From NCBI RefSeq assembly GCF_032102965.1, contig NZ_CP134880.1, positions 2,542,001-2,606,000 of the forward strand: 64,000 nt of DNA, given 5' to 3'. The position numbers and the translations under genes are program-made. The DNA comes from Demequina capsici. GTDB taxonomy: Bacteria; Actinomycetota; Actinomycetes; Actinomycetales; Demequinaceae. The notes under the pieces are model-generated. The model was given only the letters and a program-made list of their open reading frames with translations, was not told the origin of the DNA and searched no databases. Shown here piece after piece: positions 52,861 through 59,774 of the stretch; position 1 is the first letter of the stretch, and each line of letters opens with the position of its first letter.

Positions 52861-53871
52861 CGTCCCGTGGCCGGAGGCAGAGGTCCCGCCGGCGCGCTTG
52901 GTCGCGACCGTGACGTAGTCGACGAGCATCGGCTTGCCGGACACCGTGGAGTCGTAGGGGCCGCCCCCGAACGCGTCGGGGAAGCCGCCGCCGACTGCCA
53001 CGTTCAGGATGATGAAGAAGCCGTGATGGACGGCGTTGCTCCACGTGGTCGCGTCGACCTGGTCGGCGCTGATGGTGAAGTAGTTGGCGCCGTCCATGTA
53101 GTAGCGGATCTGCTCCGGGCTGGCACTGCGGTCCAGCTCGACCGCGTAGGTGTGGAAGCCGGTGCCGACGCCGGAGGCGGTCCGCTCCCCGGAGGAGATG
53201 CCGGTGGTCTCGTTGCACGGGCCACCGGAGGCGGTCCCGCAGTGCAGGGCGCCGAAGTAGCTGCTGCGACCGTTGATGTTCTCCAGGATGTCGATCTCGC
53301 CCAACGACGGCCATCCGGCGGCGCCGGTGCCGCGCGCCTGCTCGCCGAGCATCCAGAAGGCCGGCCAGTAGCCGGCGCCGTTCGCGGTCGTGACGTCGGG
53401 CTGCTTGATGGACGCCTCGACACGGAGGATCCCGCCGGCGGGCGCCTCGAAGGAGGTGTCCTGCGTCTCCACGCGACCTGAGGTCCAGTTCCCGGCTGAA
53501 TCGCGGATCGGCGTGATCGCCAGGTGCCCGCTGCCGTCCTGGGAGACGTTCGCAGTGCTGCTCGTCATGTACTCGATCTCACCCGTGCCCCAGTTCCACG
53601 CACCGCCGTCGTACCCGTGCCCGATGTCGTAGAGCCACCTGGACGTGTCGAGGCCCGTGCCCGCTGCGCCGCTGAAGTCGTCGCTCCACACCGTCGTGAA
53701 GCCGCTCGGAGGCGCCGGCACCGAGGCGGCCGGTGCCGTTCCGGTGCGCGCGGTCGCCGCCTGGGCTGCGGCGCCTGCGGTGAGCATCGCGGCGGCGAGG
53801 CCTGTTGCGGCGAGCAGCGCCATCGCTGTGCGCGGGCGTGTCGATCGTGGTGGAGTGTGGTGCGGACGCAT
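52480..53871 (-). CDS. GH16 endo-beta-1,3-glucanase with ricin-type CBM13
   Basis: A 463-residue secreted glucanase. Signal peptide about 1-39 (MALLAATGLAAAMLTAGAAAQA). The GH16 beta-jelly-roll spans about 57-330: WSDDFSGAAGTGLD, NGAGYWPAFWML, and the catalytic GEIDILE with nucleophile and acid Glu near 192-197 mark a laminarinase rather than lichenase or kappa-carrageenase. A short linker leads to the C-terminal CBM13 (final 126 residues). First gene of the two-gene glucanase operon. Confidence 0.93.
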   Translation of the reverse strand: MRPHHTPPRSTRPRTAMALLAATGLAAAMLTAGAAAQAATARTGTAPAASVPAPPSGFTTVWSDDFSGAAGTGLDTSRWLYDIGHGYDGGAWNWGTGEIEYMTSSTANVSQDGSGHLAITPIRDSAGNWTSGRVETQDTSFEAPAGGILRVEASIKQPDVTTANGAGYWPAFWMLGEQARGTGAAGWPSLGEIDILENINGRSSYFGALHCGTASGGPCNETTGISSGERTASGVGTGFHTYAVELDRSASPEQIRYYMDGANYFTISADQVDATTWSNAVHHGFFIILNVAVGGGFPDAFGGGPYDSTVSGKPMLVDYVTVATKRAGGTSASGHGTVVNAVNDKCLDVAAASSANGTAVQLYDCNGTNAQQWTFADGELKALGKCLDASEWGTGNGTPLQIWDCNPGQVNQVWERYNGGYRNPVSGRCIDDPGSSTANGARIQLWDCNGTNAQKWTTPGGAL

Positions 53872-54144
53872 AGGTCGGTTCCCTTCTTCCGTTCGGGCCG
53901 GGACGGTCGTCTCGGCCCACCCCGTGCCCCGCCCTGTCGGCGGTTCGCGGCGGCTCGTGCAGACTATCCGTTTTGTACCGCTATGTCCGTTTCACGGCCG
54001 AGCGGTCGCGAGCGTCGCCGTGGGATCGAGGGCTTGCCGCGGCGATGGCCGCGAAGCATGAAGACGCCTGGTAGCAATACCCCCCGAGGGATAGTCCCTG
54101 GTAGATTGCTGGCCAATCGGAAGTTGATGTGTCACACTCTCCGC
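53872..54144. other. Divergent regulatory region of glucanase and sulfite reductase units
   Basis: A 273-base non-coding spacer. It must carry the minus-strand promoter of the GH16-GH64 operon and the plus-strand promoter of the cysteine uORF/sulfite reductase unit. Besides the C/G motif (54077-54095) it contains AGCAAT (54074-54079 area) and ATTGCT (54105-54110) as spaced inverted half-sites. TAGATT at 54102-54107 is a possible -10 whose -35 would fall in the C/G motif. No protein is apparent. Confidence 0.5.
54077..54095. promoter_or_regulatory. C/G-tract element upstream of sulfite reductase unit
   Basis: ATACCCCCCGAGGGATAGT, an imperfect palindrome (ATAC.CC against GG.ATAGT). It shares the CCCCCCG...GGGATAG core with the perfect palindrome before fprA (44129-44144). 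Probably the operator of a sulfur-responsive or thiol-responsive regulator; the protein that binds is unknown. Confidence 0.5.
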
Positions 54145-54216
54145 ATGACGAACTCGGCACTCCCCTCGCTGCGCACCATGCGCGCGATGTGCTGCGTCAT
54201 GTGTCCCTCGGCCTGA
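54145..54216 (+). CDS. Cysteine-rich upstream ORF (putative attenuator peptide)
   Basis: A 23-codon ORF (ATG 54145 to TGA) whose product begins MTNSALPSLRTMRAM and continues with CCVMC at residues 16-20. Three Cys codons (TGC TGC at 54190-54195, TGT at 54202) occur just before the stop, 107 bases ahead of the sulfite reductase GTG. Actinobacteria are known to place polycysteine uORFs upstream of cysteine biosynthesis genes, where ribosome pausing at Cys codons under cysteine starvation raises downstream expression. Start may be leaderless, as CACACT lies six bases upstream, the same spacing as before the rarD-like gene. Confidence 0.82.
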   Translation: MTNSALPSLRTMRAMCCVMCPSA

Positions 54217-54250
54217 GTCGCCCTCGGATACACCACCCGTACCCCAGGGC

Positions 54251-54319
54251 GCTCGGCTGAACCGGGCGCAACCCTCCAGTACGCCCGCGCAGGCCGAGCT
54301 CCCGCAAGAAGCCAGGAGC
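54251..54319 (+). promoter_or_regulatory. Mutually exclusive hairpins in the sulfite reductase leader
   Basis: Two competing pairings: GCTCGGC (54251-54257) with GCCGAGC (54293-54299), or GCTCC (54298-54302) with GGAGC (54315-54319), the latter overlapping the CAGGAGC ribosome site of the sulfite reductase. Bases 54298-54299 belong to both, so only one can form. If the upstream helix forms, the ribosome site is free. Stems are short and this is inference from sequence. Confidence 0.4.
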
Positions 54320-54323
54320 ATCG

Positions 54324-56111
54324 GTGAACCCGGATACCGATACCACCACGCAGACCGCACCCGCCCCGAGCGCGGCCGGCGACGCGGACGCGCGCCAACG
54401 ACAGCGCGACGAGGCACGCCTCATCCGCACCCGCGAGGCGGCCGCGCGCAAGAACACCGCCTCGCGCGACGGCCAGTGGGCAGCCGGCGACCGCACCCCC
54501 CTCAACCCCAACGAGGAGATGAAGGCCAGCGGCGACCCGCTCCAGGTGCGCCACCGCATCGAGACGCTGTACGCCAAGTGGGGCTTCTGGTCCATCCCGC
54601 CGGGCGACCTGCGCGGTCGCTTCCGCTGGTGGGGCCTGTACACGCAGCGCCGCCCCGGGATCGACGGAGGCAAGACCGCGATCCTCGAGCCGCACCAGCT
54701 CGACGACGAGTTCTTCATGCTCCGCATCCGCTCGGACGGCGGCCAGCTGAGCGTCGCGCAGGCGCGCACCATCGGCGAGATCTCGCGTGACCTGGCGCGA
54801 GACACGGCCGACGTCAGCGACCGGCAGAACATCCAGCTCCACTGGGTGCGCATCGAGGACGTCCCCGACATCTTCCGTCGCGTCGAGGAGGTGGGCCTGC
54901 TGTGCGCCGAGGCCTGCGGCGACGTCCCGCGCGTCATCCTCGGCTCGCCCGTCGCAGGGATCGCCAAGGACGAGCTCATCGACCCGACCCCGCAGATCCG
55001 GGAGATCATCGACCGCTACATCGGCAGCCCCGAGTTCTCCAACCTGCCCCGCAAGTTCAAGACCGCCTTCACCGGCCAGCCCGTGCCGGACATCCTGCAC
55101 GAGGTGCAGGACATCGCGTTCTGCGCGGTCGAGCACCCCGAGCTGGGCATCGGCTACGACCTGTGGGTGGGCGGCGGCCTGTCCGTCAACCCGTTCCTCG
55201 GCAAGCGGCTTGGCGTCTTCGTGCGCCCCGAGATCGCCCACGAGGTGTGGAAGGGCGTCGCCGGCATCTTCCGCGACCACGGCTACCGCCGTCTGCGCAC
55301 CCGCGCACGCCTCAAGTTCCTGGTCAAGGAGTGGGGACCGGAGAAGTTCCTGCAGGTGCTGCAGGACGACTACCTGGGCTACGAGCTGCCCAAGGGCCCG
55401 GCGCCGCGCGTCGGCACCGCGGGCGACCGTGGCGACCACGTGGGCATCCACCAGCAGAAGGACGGCCGCTGGTACGTGGGCGTCGCGCCCGTCGCGGGGC
55501 GCATCTCGGGCGAGAAGCTGCTGGAGATCGCACGGCTCGCCGAGTCTGTGGGCTCCGATCGGATCCGCCTCACCCCGCTGCAGAAGATCGTCGTCCTCGA
55601 CATCCCCGAGGATCGCGTGAGCGACGTGGTCAACGGACTGCGCGCCCTCGAGCTCGAGTCCCAGCCCGGCGAGTTCCACCGCAACGTGATCGCCTGCACC
55701 GGCATCGAGTACTGCAAGCTCGCGATCGTGGAGACGAAGGCGACGGCGCGCGAGGTCGTCAAGGTGCTGGACGAGCGCTTCCCCGACCTGGACTCCCCCA
55801 TCTCCGTGCACGTCAACGGCTGCCCGAACTCGTGCGCCCGCGTGCAGATCGCCGACATCGGGTTCAAGGGCCAGCTGGTCCTGGACGACGAGACCGGCGA
55901 GCAGGTGCCCGGCTTCCAGGTGCACCTCGGCGGACGCCTGGGACGCGGCGACGACAACGACTTCGGCCGCAAGATCCGCGGCCACAAGGTCACGGCCGAC
56001 GGCATGCCCGCCTACGTGGACCGCGTCACCCGCAACTACCTGGAGACCCGCCAGCAGGACGAGCCCTTCGCGGACTGGGCCTTCAGGGTGGACGAGGAGC
56101 TGATCCGATGA
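54324..56111 (+). CDS. sirA: Ferredoxin-dependent sulfite reductase
   Basis: A 595-residue siroheme/4Fe-4S enzyme that reduces sulfite to sulfide with six electrons from ferredoxin. Duplicate SiR/NirA halves are seen; cluster and siroheme Cys lie in CTGIEYC (near 458-464) and NGCPNSC (near 499-503). The mycobacterial homologue NirA/SirA has the same layout. Nitrite reductase is the alternative, but coupling to cysH (ATGA) makes sulfite clear. GTG start at 54324 with CAGGAGC ahead. Electrons probably come through the FprA at 42.6-44 kb and a ferredoxin. Confidence 0.92.
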   Translation: MNPDTDTTTQTAPAPSAAGDADARQRQRDEARLIRTREAAARKNTASRDGQWAAGDRTPLNPNEEMKASGDPLQVRHRIETLYAKWGFWSIPPGDLRGRFRWWGLYTQRRPGIDGGKTAILEPHQLDDEFFMLRIRSDGGQLSVAQARTIGEISRDLARDTADVSDRQNIQLHWVRIEDVPDIFRRVEEVGLLCAEACGDVPRVILGSPVAGIAKDELIDPTPQIREIIDRYIGSPEFSNLPRKFKTAFTGQPVPDILHEVQDIAFCAVEHPELGIGYDLWVGGGLSVNPFLGKRLGVFVRPEIAHEVWKGVAGIFRDHGYRRLRTRARLKFLVKEWGPEKFLQVLQDDYLGYELPKGPAPRVGTAGDRGDHVGIHQQKDGRWYVGVAPVAGRISGEKLLEIARLAESVGSDRIRLTPLQKIVVLDIPEDRVSDVVNGLRALELESQPGEFHRNVIACTGIEYCKLAIVETKATAREVVKVLDERFPDLDSPISVHVNGCPNSCARVQIADIGFKGQLVLDDETGEQVPGFQVHLGGRLGRGDDNDFGRKIRGHKVTADGMPAYVDRVTRNYLETRQQDEPFADWAFRVDEELIR

Positions 56112-56857
56112 GCGCCGTGCCGCAGGGAGGCGGCGTCCTCGGCGGAGCCGCGGCCCTCACGCTGCTCAACCCCACCGAGTGGAACGAGCAGACCTGCGCC
56201 GAGGTCAACGCACGCCTGGAGCACGCCTCCGCCGCCCATATCGCCGACTGGGCCGTGGCCACGTTCGGCACGGACCTGGCAGTCGCGTCGTCCATGCAGG
56301 ACACCGTCCTGCCGCACCTGTTCGGCACCCGGCAAGCGGGGGTGGACGTCGTGTTCCTGGACACCGGCTACCACTTCCAGGAGACGCTCGACACGCGCGA
56401 CGAGGCCGCACGGCGCCTGCCGATCACGGTCGTCAACGCCACCCCGCGGCAGTCGGTCAGCGAGCAGGACGCCGAGCACGGCGCCAGGCTGCACGATCGC
56501 GACCCGAACCTGTGCTGCGCGCTGCGCAAGGTCGAGCCGCTGCGCCAGGCGTTGCAGGGCTACCGTGCCTGGGTCACGGGCGCCCGCCGGGTCGATGCCG
56601 TCACGCGCGCCGAGCTGCCCGTGGTCAGCTGGGACGCGAAGCACGGCCTGGTCAAGATCAACCCCGTCGCACTGTGGGACGACGACGCCGTCGAGCGTTA
56701 CCAGGTGGAGCACGACCTTCCCAGGAATCCCCTCGTAGCACAGGGATACCCGAGCATCGGCTGCGGCCCGTGCACCCGGCGGGTGGCACCTGGCGAGGAC
56801 CCGCGCTCCGGACGATGGGCAGGCCAGGACAAGACGGAGTGCGGCATCCACGTCTGA
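56108..56857 (+). CDS. cysH: Adenylyl-sulfate (APS) reductase CysH, 4Fe-4S type
   Basis: A 249-residue enzyme that reduces APS to sulfite and AMP with thioredoxin. Cluster Cys are CC near 136-137 (NLCCALRK), CGPC near 219-222, and the catalytic Cys in ECGIH near 246; the CC...CxxC set marks APS rather than PAPS use. Overlaps sirA by four bases. The open frame upstream (from 54902) is a shadow of sirA. Followed by a hairpin. Confidence 0.94.
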   Translation: MSAVPQGGGVLGGAAALTLLNPTEWNEQTCAEVNARLEHASAAHIADWAVATFGTDLAVASSMQDTVLPHLFGTRQAGVDVVFLDTGYHFQETLDTRDEAARRLPITVVNATPRQSVSEQDAEHGARLHDRDPNLCCALRKVEPLRQALQGYRAWVTGARRVDAVTRAELPVVSWDAKHGLVKINPVALWDDDAVERYQVEHDLPRNPLVAQGYPSIGCGPCTRRVAPGEDPRSGRWAGQDKTECGIHV

Positions 56858-56858
56858 C

Positions 56859-56906
56859 GGCGTGCGCCGTCCCGCGGCCTTGGAGGACCGCGCGACGGCG
56901 CACGCC
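56859..56906 (+). terminator. Terminator after cysH
   Basis: A 13-bp perfect stem (arms GGCGTGCGCCGTC and complement) with further pairing inside, one base past the cysH stop codon. It ends the sulfite reductase operon. Confidence 0.8.
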
Positions 56907-56966
56907 CCGACACTCCGGTCAAGTGTGACGAACTAGACAAACTTCACAGAGCGGTCCATGCTGTGG

Positions 56967-56996
56967 ATCTGAGAGGAATCCCCCTCCCTCTCAGAT
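56967..56996. promoter_or_regulatory. 10-bp inverted repeat upstream of GT2 operon
   Basis: ATCTGAGAGG and CCTCTCAGAT separated by ten bases, 143 bases before the GT2 ATG. Could be a dimeric repressor site or an attenuating hairpin of the leader. I see no c-di-GMP riboswitch fold in the leader. Confidence 0.5.
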
Positions 56997-57138
56997 GGCT
57001 TCGGTTTGAGTGGAATGACGGGCCGCACGGCCCACGTCCCGCGGGAGGACGCTCGTACCTCCCCCAAGGCAACGACGCCGTCGCGATCCACGCGACTCCT
57101 CACACGCCTCAGCTCGACGACGCACCCCGGAGCCCGCC

Positions 57139-59052
57139 ATGACCACGCTGCTTCCGAGCGCCACCGCCCACGACACCGCCGCTTCCCCCGTGCAGGCCGC
57201 GGAGCGTTCCCCCGTGATGACCCTGCTGGTGCTCATCGCCACCCTCGGTGTCCTCGCCTACTCGACCTTCCTGCTCAACCCCGCGCACCGCGGGGACCTG
57301 CTGCCCTACTCGTTCGTGATCGTCGCGGAGTCGATCCTCGCGTTCCACGCCGTCGTCTCCATGTGGACGATCCTCGCGGGCAGCCCCGACCCGCGGACCT
57401 TCGCCGTGCATCAGGCGCGGGACCGCCTCTACGCCCACACGACAGGCGCAGACCCCACCACGTGGCCGCTCATGCTGCGCGGCCGGACCGTCACCGTCGA
57501 GGTCTTCATCACCGCCTACGGCGAGCCCGTGGAGACCATCACCCGCACCGCCGCAGCCGCGATGCGCATGCGAGGTCGGCACCGCACGTGGGTGCTCGAC
57601 GACGGCGACAGCGACGAGCTCCGTGACGCCGTCGCCGCGACCGGTGCACGCTACGTGCGCAGGATGGGCTCGGGGGGTGCGAAGGCCGGCAACATCAACC
57701 ACGCGCTCACGCTCGCCAAGGGCGAGTTCTTCGTGGTGCTCGACGCCGACTTCGTGCCGCGCGAGGAGCTGCTCGAGCAGACGATGCCGTTCTTCGTGGA
57801 CGACCAGCTCGCCTTCGTGCAGACTCCGCAGAGCTACGGCAACGCCGCGCAGAGCACCATCGCCCGCGGTGCCGCGTACCTGCAGACCATGTTCTACAAG
57901 TTCGTGCAGCCGGGCAGGAACCGCTTCAACGCCGCCTTCTGCGTGGGCACGAACGTCGTGTTCCGCCGCGCCGCCGTGGACGACGTGGGCGGCATCTGCA
58001 CGGACTCGAAATCCGAGGACGTGTGGACGTCGCTGCTCATGCACGAACGCGGCTGGAACTCGATCTTCCTGCCCGAGGTGCTGGCGGTGGGCGATGCCCC
58101 CGAGTCCGTCGAGGCGTACTCGAAGCAGCAGCTGAGGTGGGCCACCGGCGGATTCGAGATCCTGCTGACCCACCCGCTGTGGTCGCGGCGCAGCAATCTG
58201 ACCATCGACCAGCGGCTCCAGTACTTCGTGACCGCCACGTTCTACCTCACGGGAATCGCGCCCCTGCTCCTGCTGCTGGTGCCGCCCATGGAGATCTACC
58301 TGGACCTGCACCCCATGTCCGTGTCGATCTCCGCCGCGCAATGGGTGGTCTTCTATGGCGGCTTCTACGTGATGCAGATCGTGCTGATGTGGTTCACGCT
58401 GGGCACCTTCCGCTGGGAGACGCTCACGCTCGCCACCGTGTCCTTCCCCATCTACACGAAGGCGCTGCTCAACGTGATCCGCGGCAAGGACGTCGGCTGG
58501 TCCGTGACCGGAGCCGTGAAGACTCGATCCCCGTACAACTTCATCGTGCCGCAGATGGCGTTCCTGCTGTTCCTGGCGCTCACCTCCGTGGTGGCGATCT
58601 GGCGCGACTGGATGCACGGCGTCCCGTCGCTCGCGACCGGCTGGAACCTGGTGAACACCGTCGTGCTCGCCGCGTTCGCGCTCACCGCGCGCAAGGAGGC
58701 GAAGGCGCTCCGCGCGGCACGCAGGGCAGAGCGCCGCGCCGCACGGCGTCCCGCACGCCGCTCCGACGCTGCGGTCGAGCCGAGCGTCGTGGCGGTCGCA
58801 CGCAGGATCGACACCGCGCCGGCGGCCGACCGGCCCGGCATCGCCGCGACGGCCGCGCAGTCGCCGACAGGCCTCGTCGTCACGGCTCCTGTGGTCCGAC
58901 GGCCGGCCTCGCCTCCGCCTGAGCGCAGCGTCGTGACCTCGCCGCTTCCGATCCGTCAGTCCGCGCCGCCCGCCGCGAGGGCCGCCTACGAGAGCAGGCG
59001 GGGCGCGGACGTGTTCCGCCAGGCGGTCAGCTCATCGGAGGTGACGCGATGA
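57139..59052 (+). CDS. Cellulose-synthase-like GT2 (candidate beta-glucan synthase)
   Basis: A 637-residue processive glycosyltransferase. Two N-terminal helices (about 28-48 and 58-80), then a GT2 domain (about 110-350) with the full D,D,D,Q(Q/R)xRW set: DDGD near 154, DADF near 197, SEDV near 294 (TED in cellulose synthases), KQQLRW near 327. Four or more helices follow (365-520) forming the polymer channel. A basic Ala/Arg-rich cytosolic tail of about 110 residues replaces the PilZ domain of BcsA, so there is no visible c-di-GMP control. Followed by an HlyD protein and a GH81 beta-1,3-glucanase. I infer a beta-glucan polymer, perhaps beta-1,3-linked. Confidence 0.87.
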   Translation: MTTLLPSATAHDTAASPVQAAERSPVMTLLVLIATLGVLAYSTFLLNPAHRGDLLPYSFVIVAESILAFHAVVSMWTILAGSPDPRTFAVHQARDRLYAHTTGADPTTWPLMLRGRTVTVEVFITAYGEPVETITRTAAAAMRMRGRHRTWVLDDGDSDELRDAVAATGARYVRRMGSGGAKAGNINHALTLAKGEFFVVLDADFVPREELLEQTMPFFVDDQLAFVQTPQSYGNAAQSTIARGAAYLQTMFYKFVQPGRNRFNAAFCVGTNVVFRRAAVDDVGGICTDSKSEDVWTSLLMHERGWNSIFLPEVLAVGDAPESVEAYSKQQLRWATGGFEILLTHPLWSRRSNLTIDQRLQYFVTATFYLTGIAPLLLLLVPPMEIYLDLHPMSVSISAAQWVVFYGGFYVMQIVLMWFTLGTFRWETLTLATVSFPIYTKALLNVIRGKDVGWSVTGAVKTRSPYNFIVPQMAFLLFLALTSVVAIWRDWMHGVPSLATGWNLVNTVVLAAFALTARKEAKALRAARRAERRAARRPARRSDAAVEPSVVAVARRIDTAPAADRPGIAATAAQSPTGLVVTAPVVRRPASPPPERSVVTSPLPIRQSAPPAARAAYESRRGADVFRQAVSSSEVTR

Positions 59053-59774
59053 CGTGGGGCAACAGGTTCAAGCTCCTCCTCAGCTTCACGATGGTGCTGG
59101 GGATCGTCGCCGCCGCGACCCTGCTGTTCAACCAGCGCGAGCTGCGGGTGGACTCGACCACGGCCTCGATCGAGGCGGCTGCGATCGACGTGGGCACCGA
59201 CTACGGCGGCCTTGTCACCGCAGCGGCGGTCAAGGAAGGCGACCACGTGTCGGTCGGGGATCCCCTGCTCACGCTCGAGTCCCAGCTGCTGGCGCGCGAC
59301 ATCGCCCAGGGGATCGTCGACGCGAGCACGGAGAACGCGAGCGCGGACGGGACCTACACGATCCTGTCCACCGTCGACGGCACGGTCACCGACATGCCGG
59401 TCACGGTCGGCTCGTACGCGCAGCCGGGCGACGTCGTGGGGCACGTGGACGAGACGGGCACGCTCTACATCGACGCGCAGTTCATGCTGTCGCCCGCAGA
59501 CTTCGGACGGATCGAGGACGGCGCGCAGGTGGACCTGATGCTGCCGGACAGGAGCACCATGGCCGGCACCGTCACGTCGCTCGACGTGGAGACCACCGAC
59601 GGCGACGCGCTCGTGACGGTGCGCGTGGACTCGCCGCAGCTCACGGCCGGCGCCGAGGACGCGCTGGTCGCACCAGGCACGCCCATCGAGGCGACGCTCC
59701 ACCTGCGCGACGACGGACCACTGGCGGGCGTGACCGACATGCTCGTCGCGTTCGCTCATAGGATCGGCCTGTGA
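59049..59774 (+). CDS. Short HlyD-type membrane fusion protein
   Basis: A 241-residue protein with one N-terminal helix (FTMVLGIVAAATLLF, about 12-26) and an outward domain. Two biotinyl-lipoyl-like halves are seen: VGTDYGGLVTAAAVKEGDHVSVGDPLL and STVDGTVTDMPVTVGSYAQPGDVV, then a beta-barrel region. The helical hairpin of Gram-negative HlyD/Alg44 is reduced to about 20 residues, as fits a cell without outer membrane. Start overlaps the GT2 stop (ATGA), stop overlaps the GH81 start (GTGA), so it is made one-to-one with both. Confidence 0.85.
   Translation: MTWGNRFKLLLSFTMVLGIVAAATLLFNQRELRVDSTTASIEAAAIDVGTDYGGLVTAAAVKEGDHVSVGDPLLTLESQLLARDIAQGIVDASTENASADGTYTILSTVDGTVTDMPVTVGSYAQPGDVVGHVDETGTLYIDAQFMLSPADFGRIEDGAQVDLMLPDRSTMAGTVTSLDVETTDGDALVTVRVDSPQLTAGAEDALVAPGTPIEATLHLRDDGPLAGVTDMLVAFAHRIGL

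Noticed and set aside
54324..56111. Nitrite reductase identity for the siroheme enzyme
   Set aside because: Translational coupling to a 4Fe-4S APS reductase and a cysteine uORF upstream point to sulfite, not nitrite.
56907..57138. c-di-GMP riboswitch before the GT2 synthase
   Set aside because: Leader was inspected for the conserved GEMM-type elements and tetraloop/receptor; only a simple inverted repeat is present.
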